The position numbers and the translations under genes are program-made. A model generated the notes under the pieces. That model saw only the letters and a list, made by a program, of their open reading frames with translations. It made no database searches and was not told the DNA's origin. Of a stretch of 51,073 nucleotides of DNA, positions 40,233 through 47,022 are shown one piece after another (the first letter of the stretch is position 1; every line of letters starts with the position of its first letter). Source of the stretch: a virus; the IMG/VR virus record IMGVR_UViG_3300047388_000215, positions 1 to 51,073 of that record. The stretch is one strand, 5' to 3'.

Positions 40233-41257
40233 GCACCCACCGGGTTGATCAGCCGGCCGTACAGGGTGATCGCGTCGTCGGCGGACTCGGCGATCAGGTC
40301 CGCGAATCGCTCCTCGTAGACCGCCCGCACCTTGGCGTACACCGCGTCCCGGATGGCCCAGTAGCGGTCGACAGCGACAGCGTCAGCGGCAGCGTCAGCG
40401 GCAGCGACAGCGACAGTGACAGTGGCAGCGACAGCGTCAGCGGCAGCGGCAGCGGCAGCGGCAGCGACAGCGACAGCGACAGCGTCAGCGACAGCGACAG
40501 CGACAGCGTCAGCGGCAGCGTCAGCGACAGCGTCAGCGTCAGCGACAGCGTCAGCGGCAGCGTCAGCGACAGCGACAGCGACAGTGGCAGCGGCAGCGAC
40601 AGCGTCAGCGTCAGCGACAGCGACAGCGACAGCGGCAGCGGCAGCGTCAGCGACAGCGTCAGCGTCAGCGTCAGCGACAGCGTCAGCGACAGCGGCATCG
40701 GCATCGGCAGCGGCAGCGGCAGCGGCAGCGACAGCGACAGCGTCAGCGTCAGGCAGGTTCGCCAGCGCTTCCCGCACCGCCGCCCTGATGCGCCCGTACC
40801 GCTGCGACCGGATGTCCCAGCAAGCGCCACGGGCTGCTTCGACGGCCGGTCGCGTCGCGCGGTAGGTGTCCTCGTCCACGATCTGCGGGAGGTCGCGGAG
40901 CGTGGACGCATGCTCGGTGAGGCCGGCCTTGTCGAGCCACTTGGGGGTCACGACGCGGATGGTGTGGTCACGGGCCATTGCCCGGCGAACATTGTCCAGG
41001 CCATCGCTGGCGGTGCCGGGCAGCAGCGGGATGTACGGGATCAGCTTCTGCCGGTGCGTGTCGTCAAGCCGGTCGTTGAGGCTGCGGCCAACATCGCCGA
41101 GGAACGGGGATACGCAGGCCGGCCGGTCGGTGTGCTCGATGCCGCGGATGTAGGCGACGGCTTCCATCAGGCACATGCCCGCGTCGGGGCTCTGGTGGGC
41201 GCCTCGGTCGAGGTGCAGGTTGTCGAGCCGGTCGGTGCGGATGGTCGGCGTGCTCAT
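40229..41257 (-). CDS. Actinophage protein with Ala-X repeat domain
   Basis: The N-terminal ~165 residues of the 342-residue product belong to a family frequent in actinophages: [40 protein letters not shown], ... [20 protein letters not shown]. Residues ~169-295 are almost strictly Ala-X (X = Asp, Val, Ala), encoded by GCTGNC hexamers, followed by a short C-terminal domain ([20 protein letters not shown]). The usual family repeat is Ala/Trp/Arg-rich; here it has become a clean microsatellite. AGGAG lies eight bases before the ATG. Function unknown. Confidence 0.75.
   Translation of the reverse strand: MSTPTIRTDRLDNLHLDRGAHQSPDAGMCLMEAVAYIRGIEHTDRPACVSPFLGDVGRSLNDRLDDTHRQKLIPYIPLLPGTASDGLDNVRRAMARDHTIRVVTPKWLDKAGLTEHASTLRDLPQIVDEDTYRATRPAVEAARGACWDIRSQRYGRIRAAVREALANLPDADAVAVAAAAAAAADADAAVADAVADADADAVADAAAAAVAVAVADADAVAAAATVAVAVADAAADAVADADAVADAAADAVAVAVADAVAVAVAAAAAAAAADAVAATVTVAVAAADAAADAVAVDRYWAIRDAVYAKVRAVYEERFADLIAESADDAITLYGRLINPVGA
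40371..40752 (-). repeat. Hexanucleotide microsatellite (GCTGNC)n
   Basis: About 60 units of GCT-GNC on the minus strand. The N is A, T or C and never G, so the second residue is Asp, Val or Ala and never Gly. A few units deviate (ACT, GAT). The frame is unaffected by unit-number changes. Confidence 0.9.
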
Positions 41258-41274
41258 GTGGTGCGCTCCTGGAG

Positions 41275-41388
41275 TCATCGGGTGATGTGGTGGTAGGCGA
41301 CGAGACCGCCAGCGATGACGCCGACCCAGATGGCGGCGCCGATCGCAACGACGGCGAGGACCACGAAGCCGATCCGGTGGCGGGTCAC
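41275..41388 (-). CDS. 37-residue membrane peptide
   Basis: The GTG frame encodes [20 protein letters not shown] and [16 protein letters not shown], one transmembrane helix with basic N-terminus. It overlaps the next gene (GTGA) and ends 18 bases before the following start, fitting the operon's spacing. Function unknown. Confidence 0.55.
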   Translation of the reverse strand: MTRHRIGFVVLAVVAIGAAIWVGVIAGGLVAYHHITR

Positions 41389-41609
41389 AGGTCACCGGGG
41401 ATCAGGCCGCAGCAGGACCCGTCTCGGGTGCACAGCGGGACGAGCTGTTCCAGCGGGACCGTCATCCGCCGCTGCTCGCCGCGTTCGGTCCAGGTGATGT
41501 CGGCGGTCGGGTTGCCATCAGAGGCGGCGCCGAGGGCATCGACCTCGCCCATCACGGCGTGCTCGGCGGCCCAGTGGGCGACGGTGTCCCCGACCTGGAT
41601 GGCGGCCAT
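41385..41609 (-). CDS. Small SH3-like hypothetical protein
   Basis: The 74-residue product AAIQVGDTVAHWAAEHAVMG, ADITWTERGEQRRMTVPLEQ, LVPLC has the look of a small SH3/Tudor-like beta-barrel found in phages. It ends in CTRDGSCC. The ATG is placed by TGATG overlap. Function unknown. Confidence 0.6.
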   Translation of the reverse strand: MAAIQVGDTVAHWAAEHAVMGEVDALGAASDGNPTADITWTERGEQRRMTVPLEQLVPLCTRDGSCCGLIPGDL

Positions 41610-41845
41610 CACGCGGCCTCCCCGCTGTCGGCTGCCTCGTGCTCGTCCAGCCAGCCGGCGGCGGAAGCGGCGCGGCGCAGGTCGGCGATCAGGTCCAGGA
41701 CCAGCCGGGCATCGGGCCGGCTGAACTTCTGCACGACGTCGCCATTGGCGTACTGGGTGAGCAGCGTGATGGCTGTGTGCTGCATGCTGACGGTGCGGGC
41801 CGCCTCGACGGCGAGTGCCAGCGCGGGGTGTGGGATGCGGGCCAT
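41609..41845 (-). CDS. Small helical hypothetical protein
   Basis: The 78-residue product is helical (PALALAVEAARTVSMQHTAI; RLVLDLIADLRRAASAAGWL). The ATG at 41845 overlaps the upstream stop (TGATG), favoured over a GTG one codon earlier. Function unknown. Confidence 0.55.
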   Translation of the reverse strand: MARIPHPALALAVEAARTVSMQHTAITLLTQYANGDVVQKFSRPDARLVLDLIADLRRAASAAGWLDEHEAADSGEAA

Positions 41846-42351
41846 CACGCGGCCCCCGGCCCCTCGGGTGCGCGGTGCCGGCCGGGGAATTGCACAACCC
41901 GGTCATTCACACGCACTGCCCGGTGCAGCGCGTCGAACAGCCGGGTCTCGGCGGCGGCGTGCGCGGCAACGTCGGTGCGCGGGTCGTCGGCCGCCGCGGT
42001 CTCTTCCACGACCTCCCGCCACAGCGAGTCGGGACAGTGCGGGGCCAGCCACGTCACCAGCGCCAGCACCTCGGACCGGCCGCCGGGGGTCGCGGTCCAG
42101 TCAGCGTGGTTCTCCGCGATGTGCGACAGCGCCACTTCCCGCTGGCGGGGTGTGGCGTCCAGCGCGAGCCCGATGGTGATGTCCTCGACCTCGGGCCTGG
42201 ACAGCACCAGCCCGTCGGGGTTGGCGGGGTCAGCGATGCGCTGCACCATGCGGATCAGGCCGAGGGAGACGGCGCCGTCGCCGATGTCGCCTTGGGCGCG
42301 GGGCAGCGGGATGACGCCGGCGCCGTCGCGGTGGATCAGGTGGAGGCTCAC
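41845..42351 (-). CDS. Hypothetical protein
   Basis: The 168-residue product includes SLHLIHRDGAGVIPLPRAQG, GLALDATPRQREVALSHIAE and a helical C-terminal half. No known family was identified. The GTG start follows from the overlap. Confidence 0.55.
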   Translation of the reverse strand: MSLHLIHRDGAGVIPLPRAQGDIGDGAVSLGLIRMVQRIADPANPDGLVLSRPEVEDITIGLALDATPRQREVALSHIAENHADWTATPGGRSEVLALVTWLAPHCPDSLWREVVEETAAADDPRTDVAAHAAAETRLFDALHRAVRVNDRVVQFPGRHRAPEGPGAA

Positions 42352-42722
42352 GACCCACCACCGGGGATGTCGTTGCCGAGCGGGGTCCGCCACGACACGT
42401 CCTCGACGGTCTTCGACCCGAGGACCGTCCTCTCGGACACGTCCGGGAGGTGGGCGTTGATGGCGAACTTCGCGCCGATCTCGACGTGCAGCTCATAGCC
42501 GTAGTTCGTCGCGGCCGGCTCCACCTTCTCGCGCAGTGGGACCCCGAGCGTCTGGACGGCGGCGACTGCGGCTAGGGCCTCGTCGCGGTCATGCGCGTAG
42601 ATGACGCACGTGCCGATGGTGCCGTCGTAGGGCAGCGGCACCCCCGGGTTGGTCTCCAGCATGTCGGCGAGGTCCCGCAGGAATGTGATGTACGCGGTGC
42701 GGCGCTCGTCGGGGGCGGTCAT
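42348..42722 (-). CDS. Hypothetical protein
   Basis: The 124-residue product reads RRTAYITFLRDLADMLETNP, GVPLPYDGTIGTCVIYAHDR, a pattern seen in unnamed actinophage proteins of early operons, ending with HVEIGAKFAINAHLPDVSER. ATGA overlaps at both ends. Function unknown. Confidence 0.6.
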   Translation of the reverse strand: MTAPDERRTAYITFLRDLADMLETNPGVPLPYDGTIGTCVIYAHDRDEALAAVAAVQTLGVPLREKVEPAATNYGYELHVEIGAKFAINAHLPDVSERTVLGSKTVEDVSWRTPLGNDIPGGGS

Positions 42723-43126
42723 GCCGTCACCCCGAACAGCTTCGACATCTGCGCGGCGGCGACCCGGAGCGCGTCCACGACGGCGGACTGAGTGGACCGG
42801 TCCTCCCAGTCCGCGATGGCCCGCAAGCTCATCTCGTCGGGGGCGATGCCGAGGTACTGCATCAGCGCGATCTCGGCGGCCCGCTCCGCCGGCCCGGCGT
42901 TGCGGGGGGCGATCGACCGGGCGGACTGGCTGAGCGCGGCGACGACGGAGATACCAGCGTTGCGGCCACGCCACAGGCCGAGAGCCTGGATGGTGCCGGC
43001 GGCGGAGGTCAGTACCTGCGGGATGGCGGCCAGCGGGTGGGCGACTGCCCCTTTGTCCCAAACGCCCGTGTCGGGTGGAGTCTGGCCGGTGGTCTGTGGG
43101 ACCATGGTGGTCGGCATGGAGGTCAT
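42719..43126 (-). CDS. Hypothetical protein
   Basis: The 135-residue product has a polar N-terminus (TTMVPQTTGQTPPDTGVWDK) and a helical rest (ERAAEIALMQYLGIAPDEMS; STQSAVVDALRVAAAQMSKL). An AAGGAG site lies close to the ATG; an ATG four codons later has better spacing. It is the second gene of the early operon. Function unknown. Confidence 0.55.
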   Translation of the reverse strand: MTSMPTTMVPQTTGQTPPDTGVWDKGAVAHPLAAIPQVLTSAAGTIQALGLWRGRNAGISVVAALSQSARSIAPRNAGPAERAAEIALMQYLGIAPDEMSLRAIADWEDRSTQSAVVDALRVAAAQMSKLFGVTA

Positions 43127-43199
43127 GTCTCCTTGCTTTCTGCGGCGCCTCTGCGGGTTGTCTGGACCCTGCGCAGGGGCGCCGCGCCTTGTCTGGGTG

Positions 43200-43406
43200 T
43201 TAGGCAGCGGTCTCGGCGGGAGCCGTACGGTCGGCGCTCTTAAGCAGCCGGTCCAGTTCGACTTGCGGGATGCGCAGGGTGACTCGCCGCCCGGGAAGCT
43301 TCACCGCACGGACGTCGCCCGCCTGCACCCAGCGGTGGACAGTCTTGCGACTGACCTTCAGCGCTGTGGCGAACTCGGTGGTGGTGAGCATCGGCGGTGC
43401 ATCCAT
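43200..43406 (-). CDS. Excisionase/MerR-like HTH protein, first gene of early operon
   Basis: The 68-residue product has a complete small winged HTH: MLTTTEFATALKVSRKTVHR, WVQAGDVRAVKLPGRRVTLR, IPQVELDRLL, as in excisionases and AlpA/MerR-type regulators. It is the first gene of the long minus-strand operon. The ATG lies six bases behind a -10 box (TACAGT 43413-43418), so its mRNA is probably leaderless; an internal ATG at 43391 is an alternative. It may control lysogeny or excision. Confidence 0.75.
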   Translation of the reverse strand: MDAPPMLTTTEFATALKVSRKTVHRWVQAGDVRAVKLPGRRVTLRIPQVELDRLLKSADRTAPAETAA

Positions 43407-43412
43407 GCCACG

Positions 43413-43441
43413 ACTGTAGCTATATTCTCCACATGGGGCAA
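43413..43441 (-). promoter_or_regulatory. Promoter of the early operon, leaderless type
   Basis: On the minus strand TTGCCC (43436-43441), 17 bases, then TACAGT (43413-43418), six bases before the HTH gene ATG. This matches a sigma-70-type promoter with a start at or near the ATG. The -35 box forms one arm of an interrupted palindrome. Confidence 0.55.
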
Positions 43442-43466
43442 GAGGCTTCGCCCGGCCTCTATTGCC
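43437..43466. promoter_or_regulatory. Interrupted palindrome between divergent promoters
   Basis: GGCAAGAGGC (43437-43446) and GCCTCTATTGCC (43455-43466) are inverted arms differing by a two-base insertion. Each arm overlaps one of the two -35 boxes, as expected for a shared operator. Confidence 0.45.
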
Positions 43467-43491
43467 TCAGGTGGCGCAGGTGTCCTATCGT
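43462..43491 (+). promoter_or_regulatory. Plus-strand promoter, leaderless type
   Basis: TTGCCT (43462-43467), an 18-base spacer and TATCGT (43486-43491) lie seven bases before the ATG of the 25-codon ORF, so the mRNA would be nearly or fully leaderless. Confidence 0.5.
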
Positions 43492-43498
43492 GGACCAC

Positions 43499-43576
43499 AT
43501 GACCGAATTGGGAGCGGTAGAGACCGGGGCCCCCACGCCGGCGGGGAAGGTGGTCGCAACCTGGACGGTCCCGTAG
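43499..43576 (+). CDS. Solitary 25-residue ORF in the control region
   Basis: The ORF encodes MTELGAVETGAPTPAGKVVA then TWTVP. It stands alone on the plus strand, seven bases behind a promoter and immediately before a perfect 19-bp terminator, forming a minimal transcription unit. The peptide has no membrane or Cys motif. The same transcript could instead act as a small RNA; the coding call rests on context. Confidence 0.45.
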   Translation: MTELGAVETGAPTPAGKVVATWTVP

Positions 43577-43597
43577 TCGCCACACCCCTACAACGAG

Positions 43598-43640
43598 AGA
43601 CCGGCCTCGCTCCACCGCATTGGTGGAGCGAGGCCGGTCT
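43598..43640. terminator. Perfect 19-bp terminator hairpin
   Basis: AGACCGGCCTCGCTCCACC and its exact complement are separated by five bases (GCATT) and followed on the plus strand by TTGCTGT. It lies between the solitary ORF and the end of the leftward gene at 43670, so it can stop transcription from both sides. Confidence 0.85.
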
Positions 43641-43669
43641 TTGCTGTCCAGAGGGGGGTGCGGGCTGGC

Positions 43670-44002
43670 CTACCCGCCGTCGCCCTGCCACTCACGCCGA
43701 GCCGCCTCCCATTCGGCCTCCATCGCCTGCCGTAGCAGTCCTGACCGGGCGCCGAACCGCTGGGTCACGGAGCTGGCGGACTTGCCGCCGCGAATCTGCC
43801 CTACCTGTGCGTCGCTGAGGCCGCCCACCGTGCGGGCCAGGTTCACGATGCTCTTGAGTGCCCGCTCGGCCTCTTCGTACGCTGCATCCATCCGCCGGAT
43901 GGCCACTTCCCATTCACCGGCCAGGGCGGCGCGGTGCGCTTCGTCCGTCATGTGCTGCACGCGCCGGAGCCTTCCTTGCCATGACCCTGCCGGCGACTCC
44001 AT
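43670..44002 (-). CDS. HTH-like regulatory protein candidate
   Basis: The 110-residue product is helical. Its C-terminal part (IVNLARTVGGLSDAQVGQIR, SSVTQRFGARSGLLRQAM) resembles actinobacterial HTH proteins of the form 'WAQIGAALGMSRQAAHKRF'. The ATG at 44002 follows a divergent promoter region. It is a repressor candidate because of its place opposite the plus-strand operon, but the HTH match is weak. Confidence 0.55.
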   Translation of the reverse strand: MESPAGSWQGRLRRVQHMTDEAHRAALAGEWEVAIRRMDAAYEEAERALKSIVNLARTVGGLSDAQVGQIRGGKSASSVTQRFGARSGLLRQAMEAEWEAARREWQGDGG

Positions 44003-44029
44003 GCGGAGATCGTAGCGGGCCGATCGGAT

Positions 44030-44083
44030 ACGTAAGCTTGCCTCTCGGACGTAAGTGTGCCTTACTAGGTGGGCACAGGCAAG
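44030..44083. promoter_or_regulatory. Operator-like repeats in the divergent region
   Basis: ACGTAAGCTTGCCT (44030-44043) and ACGTAAGTGTGCCT (44049-44062) are direct repeats with two mismatches, 19 bases apart; the second is within the palindrome GTAAG-tgtgc-CTTAC (44051-44065). An inverted AGGCAAG lies at 44077-44083. The minus-strand gene has a TACGAT-type -10 upstream. The repeats are natural sites for the neighbouring HTH-like proteins. Confidence 0.55.
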
Positions 44084-44108
44084 ACCGACCACCCGAGGGG
44101 CACCAGAC

Positions 44109-44411
44109 ATGCCGTTCCGCAGCAAGACCCTTACGCCGCAGCAGACGCAATCGCTCGTCGTCTCCTGCTACCTCAACCACGCCAGCGGCCACAACAACGG
44201 CTTCGTGGCCCTGGGCGAGATGGAGGCCGATCTCAGCGTCGGCCGCACCGTCAAGGGCTCCGTCAGCTTCGACGTCATGGTCAAGCGGCTCGGGGAACTG
44301 GCCGCCTCCGGTCAGGCCACGTTCGGGAACATCAACGCCTCCCGCCGGTACGCCCGGTGGACCGTCACGGTCGGCGGCCGGAAGTACAACGCCGTGAAGC
44401 TGAGCCTCTGA
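44109..44411 (+). CDS. Small protein heading the plus-strand operon
   Basis: The 100-residue product starts MPFRSKTLTPQQTQSLVVSC and has an ALGEMEADLSVGRTVKGSVS segment and a C-terminal WTVTVGGRKYNAVKLSL strand pair that could be a small wHTH. A GAGGGG stretch precedes the ATG at 44109; an upstream in-frame ATG at 44055 falls in the operator region and is not favoured. It begins the transfer-module operon. Confidence 0.6.
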   Translation: MPFRSKTLTPQQTQSLVVSCYLNHASGHNNGFVALGEMEADLSVGRTVKGSVSFDVMVKRLGELAASGQATFGNINASRRYARWTVTVGGRKYNAVKLSL

Positions 44412-44599
44412 TGGCCGGCCAGCCAGCCACCAAGCGCGCCGACCAGCTCAAGCCAGGCGACCGCATCTGGCATCAGGGCGACACCTACACCGTCGAGACC
44501 TCCGGGCCGGCCCACCTCTCCCACTGGTGGCACCTCGACCTCGGCACCCAGGCCGGCGGCGTTCCCGCCAGCCATGTGTTCACGCTGGTGACCAAGTAA
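44411..44599 (+). CDS. Small beta-barrel-like hypothetical protein
   Basis: The 62-residue product has ADQLKPGDRIWHQGDTYTVE, the start of many small SH3/Hint-like actinobacterial proteins. It is coupled to the upstream gene by TGATG and to the next by TAATG. Function unknown. Confidence 0.6.
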   Translation: MAGQPATKRADQLKPGDRIWHQGDTYTVETSGPAHLSHWWHLDLGTQAGGVPASHVFTLVTK

Positions 44600-44865
44600 T
44601 GGCCGGCCAGATGTGGGTGGCGTTCACCGGCCAGACGCTGGCCAAGCGCTGCGACACCACCCAGGCCACCCGCGCACAGGCCGAGGGCAACTACGTGACC
44701 ACCGCCGAGCAGTGGGCCGCCGACCTGCGGACCTACGGCGTGTACACGGTCTCCCGCCCCAACGGCCGCCGGGTCCTTCAGGTCACCCAGGCGGCGGCGG
44801 TGTGGACGCTCAAGCACCGGCCCGGCCTGATCGTGCGCAAGGCCACCGCGACCCGCGCCGCCTGA
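44599..44865 (+). CDS. Small hypothetical protein
   Basis: The 88-residue product AGQMWVAFTGQTLAKRCDTT, RAQAEGNYVTTAEQWAADLR, RVLQVTQAAAVWTLKHRPGL has alternating strand/helix features. No family recognised. Coupled by TAATG to the preceding gene. Confidence 0.55.
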   Translation: MAGQMWVAFTGQTLAKRCDTTQATRAQAEGNYVTTAEQWAADLRTYGVYTVSRPNGRRVLQVTQAAAVWTLKHRPGLIVRKATATRAA

Positions 44866-44895
44866 TCCCACCCCACCACGCCGAAGGAGGACACG

Positions 44896-45963
44896 GTGAG
44901 CAAGCGAGCGACCGCCGCCGCATGGCTGCACAGGCGCGCCGAGCAGGCGCCCCTCGCCGCCGTGTGGGCCGCCGGCGCCGCGCTCACCGCTGTCGGCATG
45001 TACTCCGTCGCCGTCGCCTGCGGCATCCCCGGCAACCTCGCGTGGCTGTACCCGCTGATCTTCGACGGCCTCGCGCTCGTCGCCTACCGCGCCACCAGCC
45101 ACACCATGGACGGCGCTCGCCGGTACGCCGCGTTCGTCGTCATGTTGTGCACCGGCCTGTCCGCCACCGCTCAGGCCGCGCACCTCGCCGCCGGTGACGG
45201 CCTGAGCGCCGGGGCCGATGGTCACCTGAAGGCCGGCGTCGGCGCGGCCCCCGCCATCGCGGTCGCGCTCGCCGCGCATCTGCACTGGCTCACCACCAAG
45301 CCGGCCACCACCCAGACGGACGCCTCCACCCTGCCCGGGGGCGTCACCGGACCGGGGGGAACTGCCAAGATCCCCTCCGGTCCGGTCCCCAGCATCACCG
45401 AGGGTGCCGACGCCGATCCCGGCACCGCCGGGCGGGAGAGGACTGCGTCGCATGGCCGGTCCTCTCTCAGCCCGGCCCCCGAGCTGGTCCCAGCCCTGGC
45501 CCCTCCCGGGGCTGGGACCTCTGACCCCGGCCGGTCGGGTGCGGTGCCCGCCGGCCGGGCCCACGACGAGGTCGCCGAGATGGACAACGTGACCTGGCTT
45601 AAGACACCCCCGGACACCCGCGCCAAGACAGCCGTTCCGGCAGTGTCCGGACAGGGCGCCCGCAACGGTGTCTCGGTCCGCGCGGACACCGGTCAGGACA
45701 CCCCGCCAGGACAGTCGGCAGACAGTCGGACAGCGGGTGTCTTGGTCGCCAGGACAGACACCCAGGACAGCGTGTCCGCCGACCCGGCTGAGACAGCCGG
45801 ACAGCAGGTGTCCGGACAGCCCGACCCGGTGTCTGCGGCGTTGCTGTCCGGGCTGTCTGTTCGGGACGTTGTCCGAGCCACCGGCGCCACCAAGAGCCAC
45901 GTCGAGAAATGTCGCGGGGAACTCGTCGCCGCCGGCCAGCTATCACCGAGAGGACGCGCGTGA
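44896..45963 (+). CDS. DUF2637/SpdB-like membrane protein with motif array
   Basis: The 355-residue product has an N-terminal region with four hydrophobic helices (residues ~15-125; PLAAVWAAGAALTAVGMYSV, GNLAWLYPLIFDGLALVAYR, AAFVVMLCTGLSATAQAA, AAPAIAVALAAHLHW). This is the DUF2637/SpdB type found in actinomycete plasmids, where it helps plasmid spreading. Residues ~130-325 are disordered, and the DNA of residues ~235-325 is packed with GACAC/GACAG motifs. A C-terminal HTH-like stretch (VRDVVRATGATKSHVEKCRG) follows. GGAGG precedes the GTG start. Confidence 0.75.
   Translation: MSKRATAAAWLHRRAEQAPLAAVWAAGAALTAVGMYSVAVACGIPGNLAWLYPLIFDGLALVAYRATSHTMDGARRYAAFVVMLCTGLSATAQAAHLAAGDGLSAGADGHLKAGVGAAPAIAVALAAHLHWLTTKPATTQTDASTLPGGVTGPGGTAKIPSGPVPSITEGADADPGTAGRERTASHGRSSLSPAPELVPALAPPGAGTSDPGRSGAVPAGRAHDEVAEMDNVTWLKTPPDTRAKTAVPAVSGQGARNGVSVRADTGQDTPPGQSADSRTAGVLVARTDTQDSVSADPAETAGQQVSGQPDPVSAALLSGLSVRDVVRATGATKSHVEKCRGELVAAGQLSPRGRA
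45601..45880. repeat. Cluster 1 of GACAC/GACAG motifs
   Basis: By eye roughly 25 copies of GACAC, GACAG or their complements occur in this 280-base stretch in both orientations, including two TGTCCGGACA palindromes (45644-45653 and 45809-45818) and two GACCCGG. Such density is not seen in the flanking DNA. Confidence 0.8.
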
Positions 45964-46232
45964 CCGTCAGGACGTACCACCTGAGGATCTTCTTCCAGGG
46001 CCACCAGAAGGCCCAGTGGGAGGACCAGCTCGACCTCGACAACGAGGCCCGGCTCGGCGAGGTGTTCGTCTCGGCGGCCGACGGCGCCAACCAGACCATG
46101 CGCGTCCGCGACTACGCGGAGTGGCGGATGGACGTTCACCGGATCACCGAGCAGCGCCGCGACCTGCGGGGCGCCCGGCTGGCCCAGGTGACCAAGGACA
46201 ACGCCGGCCGGACGGTGGTGACCCGGCCATGA
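45960..46232 (+). CDS. Hypothetical protein
   Basis: The 90-residue product TVRTYHLRIFFQGHQKAQWE, EVFVSAADGANQTMRVRDYA, RQDLRG-like helix is of a size and style seen in actinomycete integrative plasmids. The GTG start overlaps the spdB-like gene (GTGA). Function unknown. Confidence 0.6.
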   Translation: MTVRTYHLRIFFQGHQKAQWEDQLDLDNEARLGEVFVSAADGANQTMRVRDYAEWRMDVHRITEQRRDLRGARLAQVTKDNAGRTVVTRP

Positions 46233-46543
46233 ACGGCAAGAAGCTACGGGCCGGTGAGGTCGCGGACCGGCGAGCGCGATGGTGGGCCAAGCGGCGGCAT
46301 GAGGCTGCGACGCCGGCTGAGCAGGCCAGGCGCGCGTGGGACCAGATCACATCCGACATAGCGCACCTGCCAGTGGGGGAGCAGGGCGAGGTGTGGATTC
46401 AGGTGGCCGACGCGCTGGACCGGGTGGGTGTCAACTTGACAACCCGTCAACAGCCGCGCCGCGTGGCCCAAGGCACAGCCGCGACGCCTGCGCGCACGCG
46501 AGGCGCTGAGCCTAACACGTCAACAAACAGGAGGGTCCGATGA
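46229..46543 (+). CDS. Hypothetical protein
   Basis: The 104-residue product is basic and helical: DRRARWWAKRRHEAATPAEQ, TSDIAHLPVGEQGEVWIQVA. The C-terminus (TATPARTRGAEPNTSTNRRV) is disordered. The ATGA overlap with the previous gene supports it. Function unknown. Confidence 0.55.
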   Translation: MNGKKLRAGEVADRRARWWAKRRHEAATPAEQARRAWDQITSDIAHLPVGEQGEVWIQVADALDRVGVNLTTRQQPRRVAQGTAATPARTRGAEPNTSTNRRVR

Positions 46544-47022
46544 GCGGTGTCATCACCGCGGCCAGCGCACTGTGGTGCCTGGTGTTCGCGTTCGGGTTGC
46601 ACACCCTGGTGGCCGGCCGGGTGGGGCATCTGGTACCCGGCCGGGTCGGCACCGACGTGCTGCCGCGGGGGGTCTCGGTACTGACGCTGGCCGGTCTCGC
46701 CGGCCTCACCGTGGTCACGGTCGGGGGAGCCCTGAACCGGGCCACCACCGCGACCGCCGGGTGGGCGCTGGGCGGCGTGATCCACATCCCGCTGGCGGCA
46801 CATACCGTAGTCGCCGGGGCGGCGCTGCTGGTGGCCCTCTCGGTCATCACGGCGATCATCGCCGGGCATGCGGTGAGCGGCCGGTTCATGTTCGAGGCGG
46901 TCCTGGCGTCGGCGTTGCTGGCGGCGATCCCCGGGCACGCCGGGCAGTTCATCTCAGCCCTGATCCGGGCCGCCGTCCGCGCCGCCGCGTTCCTGGTGGC
47001 CGTCATCTTCCAGGTGGTGTGA
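46540..47022 (+). CDS. Multi-pass membrane protein of the transfer module
   Basis: The 160-residue product has about five hydrophobic segments (e.g. AASALWCLVFAFGLHTLVAG, VLTLAGLAGLTVVTVGGAL, AGAALLVALSVITAIIAG). It overlaps the genes on either side (ATGA and GTGTGA). In actinomycete plasmids such small membrane proteins (Spd) act with TraB in intramycelial spreading. That role is inferred from position. Confidence 0.65.
   Translation: MSGVITAASALWCLVFAFGLHTLVAGRVGHLVPGRVGTDVLPRGVSVLTLAGLAGLTVVTVGGALNRATTATAGWALGGVIHIPLAAHTVVAGAALLVALSVITAIIAGHAVSGRFMFEAVLASALLAAIPGHAGQFISALIRAAVRAAAFLVAVIFQVV

Noticed and set aside
40294-40911. 205-codon minus-strand frame of Leu-Ser/Leu-Pro repeats and a plus-strand Ala-Thr/Ala-Ser frame
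   Set aside because: Other frames of the hexanucleotide repeat; the Ala-X frame belongs to a recognised family and has the ribosome site.
43670-44125. Longer version of the HTH-like gene starting at 44125
   Set aside because: It would run through the operator repeats and promoter; the ATG at 44002 fits better.
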